DNA of 64,000 nt from Eubacteriales bacterium (GCA_030536575.1 JAUNPS010000003.1:1-64000); one strand, 5' to 3'. Shown: positions 43,758 to 53,969, counted from the stretch's first letter. Numbers and translations are program-made. Notes: generated from the letters alone by a model not told the origin.

Positions 43758-45431
43758 ATGAAAAGTGACGCAGTAAAAAAAGGCGTGCAGCAAGCCCCGC
43801 ACCGCTCCCTCTTTAACGCCCTCGGCCTGACCCCCGAAGAAATGGAACGCCCCCTGGTCGGCATCGTCAGCTCCTACAACGAGATCGTTCCCGGTCACAT
43901 GAACCTGGACAAAATCGTAAACGCCGTGAAGCAGGGCGTCGCCATGGCCGGCGGCACCCCCATCGTCTTCCCGGCCATCGCCGTCTGCGACGGCATTGCC
44001 ATGGGCCACATCGGCATGAAATATTCCCTGGTCACCCGTGACCTGATCGCCGATTCCACCGAAGCCATGGCCATCGCCCACCAGTTCGACGCCCTCGTCA
44101 TGGTGCCGAACTGCGACAAAAACGTCCCCGGCCTTCTGATGGCCGCGGCCCGTATCAATGTCCCCACCGTGTTTGTCAGCGGCGGCCCGATGATGGCCGG
44201 CCACGTACACGGCCACAAGACCAGCCTTTCCAGCATGTTTGAAGCCGTAGGCTCCTACAGCGCCGGGAATATCAGCGAAGAAGAGCTGGAAGAATTCGAA
44301 TGTAAGACCTGCCCCACCTGCGGTTCCTGCTCCGGCATGTACACCGCCAACAGCATGAACTGCCTGACGGAAGCCCTCGGCATGGGCCTTCAGGGGAACG
44401 GCACGATCCCGGCCGTCTACTCCGAACGCATCCGTCTCGCAAAGCACGCGGGCATGAAAGTAATGGAAATGTACGAGAAAAATATCCGTCCGAGAAATAT
44501 CATGACCGAAAAGGCCATCTTAAACGCGCTGACCGTAGATATGGCCCTTGGCTGCTCCACGAACAGCATGCTGCACCTTCCGGCCATTGCGCATGAAATC
44601 GGCATGGATTTCGATATCACCTTTGCAAACGAGATCAGTGCGAAGACCCCGAACCTCTGTCACTTGGCTCCGGCAGGCCCCACTTACATGGAAGACTTAA
44701 ACGAAGCGGGCGGCGTCTACGCGGTGATGAACGAGCTGAATAAAAAAGGCCTTCTCTACACCGACTGCATGACCGTTACCGGAAAGACCGTCGGCGAAAA
44801 TATTAAAAATTGTGTCAATAAAAATCCGGAAGTCATCCGCCCGCTGGAGAATCCCTACAGCGAGACCGGCGGACTGGCTGTCCTCACCGGAAACCTGGCT
44901 CCGGACGGCGGCGTGGTAAAACGCTCCGCGGTTGTTCCGGAAATGATGGTGCATGAAGGCCCGGCCCGTGTGTTTGAATGCGAAGAAGACGCCTGCGAAG
45001 CCATCCTGTCCGGGAAGATTGTAGCCGGAGACGTTGTTGTGATCCGCTATGAAGGCCCGAAAGGCGGCCCTGGAATGCGGGAAATGCTGAATCCGACCTC
45101 GGAAATTGCAGGCATGGGCCTTGGCTCTTCCGTAGCCCTGATTACGGACGGACGTTTCAGCGGCGCATCCAGAGGCGCATCCATCGGCCACGTATCCCCG
45201 GAAGCGGCGGTAGGCGGCCCCATTGCCCTGGTAAAAGAGGGCGATATTATCCGGATCAACATTCCGGAAAATAAGCTCGACCTTCTGGTCTCAGACGAAG
45301 AGCTGGCCGAAAGAAGAGCGAACTGGCAGCCCAAAGAGCCAAAAGTAACCACCGGCTATCTGGCAAGATACGCTTCCATGGTGACCTCCGGAAACCGCGG
45401 CGCGATCCTGGAAATCCCCGGAAAGAAATAA
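43758..45431 (+). CDS. ilvD: Dihydroxy-acid dehydratase
   Basis: A 557-residue Fe-S dehydratase making the 2-keto acids of valine and isoleucine. Cluster ligands are in NCDKNVPG and [33 protein letters not shown] and [25 protein letters not shown] are family signatures. AAGGAG lies about 11 bases before the ATG at 43758, and the protein then has the normal length. The gene uses mostly C-ending codons, like ilvB, unlike much of the window, which may reflect high expression. Confidence 0.96.
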   Translation: MKSDAVKKGVQQAPHRSLFNALGLTPEEMERPLVGIVSSYNEIVPGHMNLDKIVNAVKQGVAMAGGTPIVFPAIAVCDGIAMGHIGMKYSLVTRDLIADSTEAMAIAHQFDALVMVPNCDKNVPGLLMAAARINVPTVFVSGGPMMAGHVHGHKTSLSSMFEAVGSYSAGNISEEELEEFECKTCPTCGSCSGMYTANSMNCLTEALGMGLQGNGTIPAVYSERIRLAKHAGMKVMEMYEKNIRPRNIMTEKAILNALTVDMALGCSTNSMLHLPAIAHEIGMDFDITFANEISAKTPNLCHLAPAGPTYMEDLNEAGGVYAVMNELNKKGLLYTDCMTVTGKTVGENIKNCVNKNPEVIRPLENPYSETGGLAVLTGNLAPDGGVVKRSAVVPEMMVHEGPARVFECEEDACEAILSGKIVAGDVVVIRYEGPKGGPGMREMLNPTSEIAGMGLGSSVALITDGRFSGASRGASIGHVSPEAAVGGPIALVKEGDIIRINIPENKLDLLVSDEELAERRANWQPKEPKVTTGYLARYASMVTSGNRGAILEIPGKK

Positions 45432-45562
45432 AAGCGACCCGCGCGGAATCCGCCAAAAATCCGCACAGCCGTGGCGGCCCGGATGGCCGGCCGCAGCGGG
45501 AAAACAGCCCCGGCGTGCAGCTTCGCCGGATACAGGAAGAAAGAAAAGCAAAGGAGTAAAAC

Positions 45563-47239
45563 ATGAAACTGAATGGTTCTGAAATCGTAATCAAATGTCT
45601 GAAAGAACAGGGCGTGGATACCGTTTTCGGGTATCCGGGAGGCGCCATCCTGAATATTTATGATGAATTATACAAACACAGCAATGAAATCCGCCACATC
45701 CTGACCTCCCACGAGCAGGGAGCTTCCCACGCGGCGGACGGCTATGCCAGAGCCACCGGAAAAGTCGGCGTCTGCCTGGCCACCTCCGGCCCCGGCGCGA
45801 CGAATCTGGTAACGGGCATTGCCACGGCCATGATGGACTCGGTTCCGGTGGTTGCGATCACGGCAAACGTGACGGTTCCCCTGCTGGGACGCGACAGTTT
45901 CCAGGAAATTGATATCGCCGGAGTCACAATGCCGATCACGAAGCATAACTTTATCGTAAAAGATGTTACGCAGCTCGCATCAACCATCCGCCGCGCCTTC
46001 TACATTGCCCAGGAAGGCCGTCCGGGCCCCGTCCTGGTGGATATCACAAAAGACGTGACCGCCGCCGTGACCGAATACGAACCGGAGAAACCCTGGCCCG
46101 TAGAGCGCAGCACCGAATACATCAAGGAAAAAGACGTCGATCAGGTTCTGGAAATGATCAACCACAGCGAACGCCCCTTCGTCCTGGTGGGCGGCGGCGC
46201 CGTCATTTCCGACGCGTCCGAAGAGCTGATGGAATTCGTGAAAAAGGTTCATGCGCCCGTGACCGATACCCTGATGGGAAAAGGCGCTTTTGACGGGAAC
46301 GATGAACTCTACTGCGGCATGATCGGCATGCATGGCACGAAAGTGGCGAACCTGGGCGTGACCGAATGCGATCTGCTGATCACCATCGGCGCGCGCTTCA
46401 GCGACCGCGTAACCGGAAACACCGCAAAGTTCGCGAAAAATGCGAAAGTCATTCACATTGACGTAGACCCGGCGGAGATTAACAAAAACGTCCACGCGGA
46501 CGCCTACATTATTGGCGATATCAAAGAAGTCTTAAAACGCCTGAACACCCGCATCGAAGACCACAACCACGACGGCTGGCTGGCCCACGTGCACGAACTG
46601 AAAGAAAAATATCCGCTGAAATACAACCACGACGCCCTGACCGGCCCGTATGTGGTAGAGGAAATCTATAAAGTGACCAAAGGCGACGCCATCATCGTGA
46701 CCGACGTTGGCCAGCATCAGATGTGGGCAGCCCAGTATTACAAATACAAAGAGCCCCACACCCTTCTGACCTCCGGCGGCCTGGGAACCATGGGCTACGG
46801 CTTGGGCGCGGCCATGGGCGCGAAGATGGGACGTCCGGAAAAGACGGTCATCAACATTGCAGGCGACGGCTGTTTCCGAATGAATATGAACGAAGTGGCC
46901 ACTGCTGCGCGCTATAACATCCCAGTGATCGAAGTCGTGATCAATAACCACGTACTAGGCATGGTACGCCAGTGGCAGACCCTGTTCTACGGCGAGCGTT
47001 ATTCCAGTACCGTGCTTCAGGACTGCGTGGACTTCGTAAAAGTGGCGGAAGCCATGGGCGCGGTGGGAATCCGTGTGACGAAGAAAGAGGAAGTGGCTCC
47101 GGCTCTGGAAAAGGCCATCAGCTTGGGGCGTCCGGTTGTCATCGACTGCCAGATCGACCAGGACGACAAGGTGTTCCCGATGGTTGCGGCAGGCGCGGCC
47201 ATTGAAGAAGTCTTCGACCAGGATGACCTGAAAAAATAA
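45563..47239 (+). CDS. ilvB: Acetolactate synthase, large (catalytic) subunit
   Basis: A 558-residue thiamine-diphosphate enzyme. The activating Glu is in ILTSHEQGASHAADGYAR, the FAD/central domain has GMIGMHGTKVANLGV, and the ThDP-Mg motif is GDGCFRMNMNEVATAARYN with NNHVLGMVRQWQ. It condenses pyruvate, or pyruvate with 2-ketobutyrate. The regulatory subunit IlvN/IlvH is not next to it or elsewhere in the window. An AAAGGAG site precedes the start. It follows ilvD after 131 bases with no clear terminator between. Confidence 0.95.
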   Translation: MKLNGSEIVIKCLKEQGVDTVFGYPGGAILNIYDELYKHSNEIRHILTSHEQGASHAADGYARATGKVGVCLATSGPGATNLVTGIATAMMDSVPVVAITANVTVPLLGRDSFQEIDIAGVTMPITKHNFIVKDVTQLASTIRRAFYIAQEGRPGPVLVDITKDVTAAVTEYEPEKPWPVERSTEYIKEKDVDQVLEMINHSERPFVLVGGGAVISDASEELMEFVKKVHAPVTDTLMGKGAFDGNDELYCGMIGMHGTKVANLGVTECDLLITIGARFSDRVTGNTAKFAKNAKVIHIDVDPAEINKNVHADAYIIGDIKEVLKRLNTRIEDHNHDGWLAHVHELKEKYPLKYNHDALTGPYVVEEIYKVTKGDAIIVTDVGQHQMWAAQYYKYKEPHTLLTSGGLGTMGYGLGAAMGAKMGRPEKTVINIAGDGCFRMNMNEVATAARYNIPVIEVVINNHVLGMVRQWQTLFYGERYSSTVLQDCVDFVKVAEAMGAVGIRVTKKEEVAPALEKAISLGRPVVIDCQIDQDDKVFPMVAAGAAIEEVFDQDDLKK

Positions 47240-47247
47240 ATTTAGTA

Positions 47248-47276
47248 TTGACGAATATTTAACAATGCCGTATACT
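47248..47276 (+). promoter_or_regulatory. Promoter of serC-serA
   Basis: TTGACG (47248-47253), 17-bp spacer, TATACT (47271-47276). The leader carries a hairpin (GCCGCAG with CTGCGGC, 47292-47315) without a T-run. Confidence 0.8.
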
Positions 47277-47363
47277 TTATCGAAACAGAGCGCCGCAGTC
47301 TGAATCTCCTGCGGCATCGAAAAACATCAAACCGAACAAGAAGGAAATGAGGAGGAAACAATC

Positions 47364-48446
47364 GTGAACAGAGTGTACAATTTTTCAGCGGGGCCGGCGG
47401 TACTGCCGGAAGAAGTCTTAAAAGAAGCGGCTGGCGAAATGATGGACTACAAGGGCTGTGGAATGTCCGTTATGGAAATGAGTCACCGATCACAGGTTTT
47501 CGATGAGATCATTCAGGAAGCCGAACAGGATCTGCGCGACCTGATGAAGATTCCGGATAATTACAAGGTGCTGTTCCTGCAGGGCGGGGCGTCGCAGCAG
47601 TTTGCCATGATCCCGATGAACCTTATGAAAAACCGGGTAGCGGACTACATTGTGACCGGCCAGTGGGCGAAAAAAGCATATCAGGAAGCGCAGAAGTACG
47701 GAACCGCGAACAAGATCGCATCCTCCGAGGATAAGACCTTTTCCTACATCCCGGACTGCTCCGATCTGCCGGTAAGCCCGGACGCGGACTACGTTTACAT
47801 CTGTAAGAATAACACCATCTACGGCACCAAGTTTAAAAAGCTTCCGAACACCAAAGGCAAGCTTCTGGTGGCCGATATTTCCTCCTGTTTCCTCTCCGAG
47901 CCGGAAGATGTGTCGAAATACGGCATTCTGTACGGCGGCGTGCAGAAAAACATTGGCCCGGCCGGCATGGTCATTGCCATTGTGCGGGAAGATCTGATTA
48001 CCGACGACGTGCTTCCCTATACGCCGACCATGTTAAAATATAAGACCCACGCAGACGCAGGTTCCATGTACAATACCCCGAACTGCTACTGCATCTATAT
48101 CTGCGGCAAAGTTTTCAAATGGCTGAAGAAAATGGGCGGTCTGGAAGAAATGGAAAAGTACAACGAGAAAAAGGCGGCCATCCTGTACAATTACCTGGAT
48201 GAAAGCAGCCTGTTCCACGGAACCGTTGTGAAAGAAGATCGTTCGCTGATGAACGTTCCCTTCGTAACCGGGGACAAAGAGATGGATGCGAAGTTTGTGA
48301 AAGCGGCGACGGAGGCCGGATTTGTAAACCTGAAAGGCCATCGTACCGTCGGCGGTATGCGTGCCAGCATTTACAATGCCATGCCGATCGAGGGTGTGGA
48401 AAAGCTGGTTGCGTTCATGAAAGAATTTGAAAAGGAGAACCTGTAA
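47364..48446 (+). CDS. serC: Phosphoserine aminotransferase
   Basis: A 360-residue PLP enzyme. NFSAGPAVLPEEVL opens it, FLQGGASQQFAMIPMNL contacts the cofactor, and YGGVQKNIGPAGM holds the Schiff-base Lys. HRTVGGMRASIYNAMP is the usual C-terminal motif. It converts 3-phosphohydroxypyruvate to phosphoserine. The start is GTG at 47364, well spaced from GGAGG. One base separates its stop from serA. Confidence 0.96.
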   Translation: MNRVYNFSAGPAVLPEEVLKEAAGEMMDYKGCGMSVMEMSHRSQVFDEIIQEAEQDLRDLMKIPDNYKVLFLQGGASQQFAMIPMNLMKNRVADYIVTGQWAKKAYQEAQKYGTANKIASSEDKTFSYIPDCSDLPVSPDADYVYICKNNTIYGTKFKKLPNTKGKLLVADISSCFLSEPEDVSKYGILYGGVQKNIGPAGMVIAIVREDLITDDVLPYTPTMLKYKTHADAGSMYNTPNCYCIYICGKVFKWLKKMGGLEEMEKYNEKKAAILYNYLDESSLFHGTVVKEDRSLMNVPFVTGDKEMDAKFVKAATEAGFVNLKGHRTVGGMRASIYNAMPIEGVEKLVAFMKEFEKENL

Positions 48447-48447
48447 A

Positions 48448-49611
48448 ATGCTGAATTATACATGCCTGAACCCCATCTCAAAAGTCGGCCTTGATCTCTT
48501 TACAGGCAGCTATGTGAAAACCGAGCGGACGGAGGAAGCGGACGCGATCCTGGTGCGGAGCGCGGCGATGCACGATATGGAGCTGCCGGAGAATTTAAAG
48601 GCGGTTGCCCGGGCGGGAGCCGGAGTGAATAACATTCCGCTGGAAAAATGCGCGGAAAAAGGGATTGTGGTCTTTAATACGCCAGGCGCGAACGCCAACG
48701 GCGTGAAGGAACTGGTTCTTGCGGGCCTTCTGCTTTCTTCCAGGGATATCATCGGAGGGGTGAACTGGGTGCAGAGCGAGCGCCAGAACGAGGACATTGC
48801 GAAACTGGCGGAAAAAGAAAAGAAAAAATTCGCGGGCTGTGAGCTGAAGGGGAAGAAGCTTGGGATCATCGGCCTGGGCGCGATCGGCGTCCTGGTGGCG
48901 AATGCGGCCGTGAACCTGGATATGGATGTGTACGGCTACGATCCTTACATTTCCGTAGACGCCGCCTGGAAGCTTTCCAGAAATATTAAGCATATTAATG
49001 ATGTGAAGGAAATTTACCGCGACTGCGATTACATTACGATCCATGTGCCGCTGCTTGAAAGCACGAAGAAGATGATCAATAAAGAGGCCATTGAATGCAT
49101 GAAAGACAGCGTCGTGATCCTGAACTTTGCAAGGGATCTTCTGGTGGATGAAGACGCGGTTGTGACCGCTTTAAAGACCGGAAAAGTGAAACGCTATGTG
49201 ACCGATTTCCCGAACCACACCACCGCGGGGGCTAAGGGAACCATTGTGATCCCCCATCTGGGCGCTTCGACGGAAGAGTCGGAGGACAACTGTGCGAAGA
49301 TGGCGGTGGAAGAAGTGATGGACTACCTGGAAAACGGAAATATCCGGAATTCGGTGAATTATCCGAACTGTGACATGGGCGTGTGTACGGCGGCCGGGCG
49401 CATTGCGATCAACCACCGGAACATCAAGAACATGATCAGCCAGTTTACCGCGCTGTTTGGCGAGGCGGACATGAACATTGCAAATATGGTGAATAAGAGC
49501 CGGGGCGACTATGCCTACTCCCTGTTTGACCTGGAATCGCCGATTACGGACGAGATTCTGGAGCGGGTAGCTGGCATTGAGGGCGTCCTGAAGACACGCA
49601 GAATCAAATAG
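48448..49611 (+). CDS. serA: D-3-phosphoglycerate dehydrogenase
   Basis: A 387-residue D-2-hydroxyacid dehydrogenase with the NAD fold KKLGIIGLGAIGVLVANAA, substrate region VARAGAGVNNIP, catalytic HVPLLESTKKMIN and IPHLGASTEESEDN, and a C-terminal ACT-like domain (after about residue 315). It catalyses the first step of serine synthesis, with serC just upstream. AAAGGAG ahead of 48448 sets the start. A terminator follows 4 bases after the stop. Confidence 0.94.
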   Translation: MLNYTCLNPISKVGLDLFTGSYVKTERTEEADAILVRSAAMHDMELPENLKAVARAGAGVNNIPLEKCAEKGIVVFNTPGANANGVKELVLAGLLLSSRDIIGGVNWVQSERQNEDIAKLAEKEKKKFAGCELKGKKLGIIGLGAIGVLVANAAVNLDMDVYGYDPYISVDAAWKLSRNIKHINDVKEIYRDCDYITIHVPLLESTKKMINKEAIECMKDSVVILNFARDLLVDEDAVVTALKTGKVKRYVTDFPNHTTAGAKGTIVIPHLGASTEESEDNCAKMAVEEVMDYLENGNIRNSVNYPNCDMGVCTAAGRIAINHRNIKNMISQFTALFGEADMNIANMVNKSRGDYAYSLFDLESPITDEILERVAGIEGVLKTRRIK

Positions 49612-49615
49612 AAAG

Positions 49616-49641
49616 AGGGGCTGTTTTGTCAGCCCCTTTTC
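49616..49641 (+). terminator. Terminator of serC-serA
   Basis: AGGGGCTG pairs with CAGCCCCT around a 6-base loop and is followed by TTTTCG. Confidence 0.85.
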
Positions 49642-49765
49642 GCTTTCAGTGAGGCGTTATGTTACGGAAAATACAAAAAGGACTGAAAATCGAGCGGAAC
49701 CTGAAAAAAATTTTCCGCTCCGTGAAGAAAAATAAAAAAGAATATCAAAAACTGGGAGAGATCAT

Positions 49766-51004
49766 ATGGCAAAAATTAAAGCATTCGCGGCAATCCGCCC
49801 GAAAAAAGAGCTGACCCCACGAATCGCGGCCCTGCCCTACGACGTATACAGCCGGGCGGAAGCGAAGGCAGAGGTGGAACGGGAGCCTTTGAGTTTCCTG
49901 AAAATTGACCGGGCGGAGACTATCTTGGGGGATGACGTAGACACCTACGCCCCGGAAGTCTACCAAAAGGCCCACGACACCCTGTGGGAAATGGTGGAAA
50001 AGGGCGAATTTGTCCGCGACCCCGCCCCGTGCTTTTACCTGTATGAGCTGACGATGCAGGGCCGGACGCAGACCGGGCTTGTGGCCTGCGCATCCATCGA
50101 CGATTACGAAAACGGCGTGATTGAAAAGCACGAGAACACCCGTGCTGACAAAGAAGAAGACCGCATCCGCCACGTAGATCGCTGCAATGCGCAGACGGGC
50201 CCGATCTTTCTGGCCTATCGGAAGAATCCGGCGATGGAGGAACTGACCCGGAAAACCGAGCAGACCGAGCCGCTGTTTGATTTTATCGGAACCGACGGGA
50301 TCCGCCACAAGGGCTACCGCATCAGCCAGCCGGAAGAGATCCGCGAAATTGAACAGATTTTTGAAACAATCCCGAAAATTTACATTGCCGACGGCCACCA
50401 CCGGGCAGCCTCCGCGGTGAAGGTGGGGGAAATGCGCCGGGCGGCCCATCCGGGCTACGATGGGACGGAGGAATTTAACTGGTTCCTCGCGGTCTTTTTC
50501 CCGGACGACGAGCTGAAAATCCTGGATTATAACCGGGTGGTGAAGGATTTAAACGGCCTTGCGAAAGATGCCTTTCTCGAAAAAGTAAAGGAGAAATTTG
50601 AGGTGGAAATGCGCCCGGAACCCGTCGTATGCGCGGAAAAAGGCGAACTTGGCATGTACCTGGAAGATACCTGGTATCGGTTAAAGGTTCGGCCGGAATT
50701 TACCAGCGAAGACCCGGTGGAAGGGCTGGATGTGTCCTATCTCCAGCGGGAGCTGTTAGGCCCGGTGCTTGGTATCCGGGATCCGAAGACGGATGGGCGG
50801 ATTGATTTTATCGGCGGAATCCGCGGCCTTGGGGAGCTGGAACGAAGAGTCCAAACGGACGCGGCCGTGGCCTTTGCCATGCATCCCACTTCGATTACCG
50901 AGCTGTTTACCGTGGCGGACGCGGGAGAGCTGATGCCGCCCAAATCCACCTGGTTTGAACCGAAGCTGCGAAGCGGTTTGTTTCTTCACGAAATTGATCG
51001 ATAA
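49766..51004 (+). CDS. DUF1015-family protein
   Basis: A 412-residue protein matching DUF1015: KAFAAIRPKKELTPRIAALPYDV at the start, ENGVIEKHENTRADKEEDRIRH, YIADGHHRAASAVK and the end VADAGELMPPKSTWFEPKLRSGLF. Proteins of this family are often found beside serC and serA in clostridia, as here, but their reaction is not established. GGGAGAG precedes the ATG. The leader has a hairpin (GAGCGGAA at 49692 with TTCCGCTC at 49713). No membrane segment or signal peptide. Confidence 0.88.
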   Translation: MAKIKAFAAIRPKKELTPRIAALPYDVYSRAEAKAEVEREPLSFLKIDRAETILGDDVDTYAPEVYQKAHDTLWEMVEKGEFVRDPAPCFYLYELTMQGRTQTGLVACASIDDYENGVIEKHENTRADKEEDRIRHVDRCNAQTGPIFLAYRKNPAMEELTRKTEQTEPLFDFIGTDGIRHKGYRISQPEEIREIEQIFETIPKIYIADGHHRAASAVKVGEMRRAAHPGYDGTEEFNWFLAVFFPDDELKILDYNRVVKDLNGLAKDAFLEKVKEKFEVEMRPEPVVCAEKGELGMYLEDTWYRLKVRPEFTSEDPVEGLDVSYLQRELLGPVLGIRDPKTDGRIDFIGGIRGLGELERRVQTDAAVAFAMHPTSITELFTVADAGELMPPKSTWFEPKLRSGLFLHEIDR

Positions 51005-51085
51005 ACCGGTTCCTTTCTGCATCATCTTGTGGTAAAATGAAGATAATAAGCAAGACTACATAAAACGCGATGGGAGGATGTTTTT

Positions 51086-53512
51086 ATGGATGAGAAATTG
51101 TATGAACAGATGGACTGGGCAGCCGTGGAGGGGATCGTTTATTCCGAGGAAGACCATCCACATGAGATTCTGGGACCGCATCTGACGGAAGAGGGGCTTC
51201 TGATTCAGACGTTTCTGCCGACGGCGCAGGCGGTTACCGTATGCATAAAAGGCGATAAAAACGAATATCCCATGGAGCAGGAAGATGAAGCAGGCTTCTT
51301 CGCGGTTCTGATCCCGGCCGGAAAGATTCCGGATTACACGCTGAAAGTCACCTATGACAATGGGAAGACCGAGAAGTTGAAAGACCCTTACAGCTTCGCT
51401 CCGGTGATCACCGAGGCTGAGACGAAGAAATTTAACGCGGGCATCTGCTACGATATTTATGAAAAACTGGGCGCCCACCCGATGACCATCAAAGGAACCA
51501 GAGGCGTACTCTTTGCCGTCTGGGCCCCGAACGCGATGCGCGTCAGCGTGGTCGGCGATTTTAACCTCTGGGACGGAAGGCGCCTTCCCATGCGGCGTCT
51601 CTGGGATTCCGGGATTTTCGAACTGTTCGTGCCCGGCCTGAAGGAAGACGCGATTTATAAATACGAGATTAAGGCAAAGGGCGGCCTCACCTACTTAAAG
51701 GCCGACCCCTATGCGAACGCGGCGGAGATGCGGCCGAATACCGCTTCCGTGGTGGCGAATCTGAAAGGGTTTGCCTGGTCGGACGCCGATTGGTTAAAAG
51801 AGCGGAAGAAGACGGATTCCAAAAAGCAGCCTATGTCCATTTACGAGCTGCATCTGGGTTCCTTCCGAAGACCTCCGAAAGAGGAGCTGGAAGAGCATTA
51901 CTTCTATAATTATCGGGAGCTGGCTCCGATGATTGCCGAATATGTGAAAGAGATGGGTTATACCCACATCGAGCTGATGCCGGTGATGGAGCATCCGCTG
52001 GACGGCTCCTGGGGCTATCAGGTGACCGGGTACTATGCGCCCACCAGCCGCTACGGGTCGCCGAAGGATTTCATGTACTTTGTCAATTACATGCATGAGC
52101 AGGGGATCGGCGTGATCCTGGACTGGGTTCCGGCCCATTTCCCGCGGGATACGTTCGGCCTGTGCGCCTTTGACGGCACCTGCCTGTATGAGCATCTGGA
52201 CCCCAGGCAGGGGTCGCATCCGCACTGGGGAACCCTGATTTATAATTACGGAAGGCCGGAAGTGAGGAACTTCCTGATTGCGAACGCCCTGTTCTGGGCG
52301 GAAAAGTACCACGTGGACGGCATTCGGATGGACGCCGTGGCCTCCATGCTGTACCTGGACTATGGGAAGAACGACGGCGAATGGGTGGCGAACATCTACG
52401 GCGGGAATGAGAATCTGGAAGCCATCGAATTCCTGAAACATTTGAATTCGATCTTTAAGAAAAAATTCCCGGACGTCTGCCTGATTGCAGAAGAATCCAC
52501 CGCATGGCCGAAAATTACAGGTTCCGTGAAAGAGGACGGCCTGGGCTTCGATTATAAGTGGAACATGGGCTGGATGAACGATTTTACAAGCTACATGGCC
52601 TTGGATCCCTATTTCCGTTCCTATCATCATGGAGAACTGACTTTCAGTATGATTTACGCCTACAGCGAGGACTTTATCCTGACGCTGTCCCACGACGAGG
52701 TGGTGCATGGGAAGGCTTCGATGATCGGGAAAATGCCTGGAAACCGGGCGAATCAGTTCGCGAACCTGCGTGTGGCCTACGGGTTTATGATGGCCCATCC
52801 CGGAAAGAAGCTGCTGTTCATGGGACAGGATTTTGCCCAGTACGATGAGTGGTCAGAGGAACGGGGCGTGGAGTGGGAGCTTCTGGATTATGAGGAGCAC
52901 CGCCAGATGCAGAAGTATTACCGGGCGCTGAACACATTTTACCGGGAACATCCGGCCATGTATCAGCTTGACTACGATCCGGACGGCTTCGAGTGGATCA
53001 ACAGCATTGCGGCCAATGAAAATCTGCTGATCTTCGTGCGAAAGACAGAAAAGAAAGAAGAAACCCTTCTCTTTGTCTGCAATTTTGCCCCGGTCACCAG
53101 GGAAAAATACCAGATCGGCGTGCCCTATGCCGGAAAATACAAAGAAGTCTTTAACAGCGACAAGGAGGAATTCGGCGGCTCCGGAATCGGGAACCCGCGG
53201 GTAAAGCAGTCGAAAAAAGAGGAAGCGGACGACAGGGCGTATTCCATTACGATCAATATCCCGCCCCTTGGCATGACCGTTTTCTCCTACATCAAACCGG
53301 CGGAAAAGAAGGCCGAAGACGCGGCGGAAAAAGCCCCGGAAGGGAAGAACGCCCCGGACGAAAAGCCCGCGCCGAAGAAAGAAACGGCGGAAAAGCCGAA
53401 AACCCGGACAAGGGCCGGAAGAAAACCGAAAGCGGAGCCGGAAGAAAGCACGCTTTCAAAAGTGAAGGAAGCCGTCCGTTCGGTTTCCAGGAAGAAGACC
53501 AAAGAAAAATAA
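51086..53512 (+). CDS. glgB: 1,4-alpha-glucan branching enzyme with charged C-terminal tail
   Basis: An 808-residue GH13 enzyme. N-terminal CBM48-type domains (VFAVWAPNAMRVSVVGDFNLWDGR) are followed by the barrel with nucleophile Asp416 (GIRMDAVASML), acid Glu469 (IAEESTAWP) and LSHDEVVHGK. It makes alpha-1,6 branches in glycogen. After the normal end (about residue 735) there is an extra tail of some 75 residues made of Glu, Lys, Ala and Pro (AEKKAEDAAEKAPE, then PKTRTRAGRKPK). That tail is not part of the family and resembles histone-H1-like or linker sequences. No other glg gene is nearby. Confidence 0.94.
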   Translation: MDEKLYEQMDWAAVEGIVYSEEDHPHEILGPHLTEEGLLIQTFLPTAQAVTVCIKGDKNEYPMEQEDEAGFFAVLIPAGKIPDYTLKVTYDNGKTEKLKDPYSFAPVITEAETKKFNAGICYDIYEKLGAHPMTIKGTRGVLFAVWAPNAMRVSVVGDFNLWDGRRLPMRRLWDSGIFELFVPGLKEDAIYKYEIKAKGGLTYLKADPYANAAEMRPNTASVVANLKGFAWSDADWLKERKKTDSKKQPMSIYELHLGSFRRPPKEELEEHYFYNYRELAPMIAEYVKEMGYTHIELMPVMEHPLDGSWGYQVTGYYAPTSRYGSPKDFMYFVNYMHEQGIGVILDWVPAHFPRDTFGLCAFDGTCLYEHLDPRQGSHPHWGTLIYNYGRPEVRNFLIANALFWAEKYHVDGIRMDAVASMLYLDYGKNDGEWVANIYGGNENLEAIEFLKHLNSIFKKKFPDVCLIAEESTAWPKITGSVKEDGLGFDYKWNMGWMNDFTSYMALDPYFRSYHHGELTFSMIYAYSEDFILTLSHDEVVHGKASMIGKMPGNRANQFANLRVAYGFMMAHPGKKLLFMGQDFAQYDEWSEERGVEWELLDYEEHRQMQKYYRALNTFYREHPAMYQLDYDPDGFEWINSIAANENLLIFVRKTEKKEETLLFVCNFAPVTREKYQIGVPYAGKYKEVFNSDKEEFGGSGIGNPRVKQSKKEEADDRAYSITINIPPLGMTVFSYIKPAEKKAEDAAEKAPEGKNAPDEKPAPKKETAEKPKTRTRAGRKPKAEPEESTLSKVKEAVRSVSRKKTKEK

Positions 53513-53539
53513 GAAAGATACGGAGAGCAGAGAGGCGAA

Positions 53540-53965
53540 ATGGACGAAAAGACATTGTTTGACGACGAACAGGAACTCACAGAGGAGGAGCGGGAGGCTG
53601 TCCGGCATGCCCGGATGCATGCGGCGGGGATTGCGCACACCCATGACAATGGACACGTCCAGGTGGGTGGGGAGCCGCATGTGCACAGCCATTCCCACAC
53701 CCATACCCACGAGAACACGAAGGCTGTCCTGAACCGGCTCTCCAGGGCCATCGGCCATTTGGAGTCTATCCGGAAGATGGTGGAGAGCGGGCGGGACTGC
53801 AGCGAAGTGCTGATTCAGCTTTCGGCGGTTAAAGCGGCGATTAACAATACGGGAAAGGTTATCCTTCACGACCACATCGAGCACTGTCTGGTGGATGCCA
53901 TCGAGACGGGGGATATGGAAGCCATTGAAGAGCTGAATAAGGCGATTGACCGCTTTATAAAGTAA
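53540..53965 (+). CDS. CsoR/RcnR-family metal-sensing repressor with His-rich N-terminal extension
   Basis: A 141-residue protein. The last 85 residues are a CsoR-type helical fold (LNRLSRAIGHLESIRKMVESGRDCSEVLIQL). The ligands Cys87, His112 and Cys116 keep the C-x24-H-x3-C spacing of Cu(I)-sensing CsoR. Residues 1-56 are an added leader with many His residues (HTHDNGHVQ and HVHSHSHTHTHE), unusual for the family, whose members are 85-100 residues. The leader could bind Ni, Zn or Cu. It starts 28 bases after glgB and may be cotranscribed. No metal transporter is adjacent. Confidence 0.85.
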   Translation: MDEKTLFDDEQELTEEEREAVRHARMHAAGIAHTHDNGHVQVGGEPHVHSHSHTHTHENTKAVLNRLSRAIGHLESIRKMVESGRDCSEVLIQLSAVKAAINNTGKVILHDHIEHCLVDAIETGDMEAIEELNKAIDRFIK

Positions 53966-53969
53966 ATTG

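Noticed and set aside
49659-49814. Small basic open frame MLRKIQKGLKIERNLKK... of about 51 residues after the serA terminator
   Set aside because: It overlaps the start of the DUF1015 gene, has only a weak ribosome binding site, and lies where an A-rich leader with a hairpin explains the composition. It could be looked at again if ribosome profiling shows signal.
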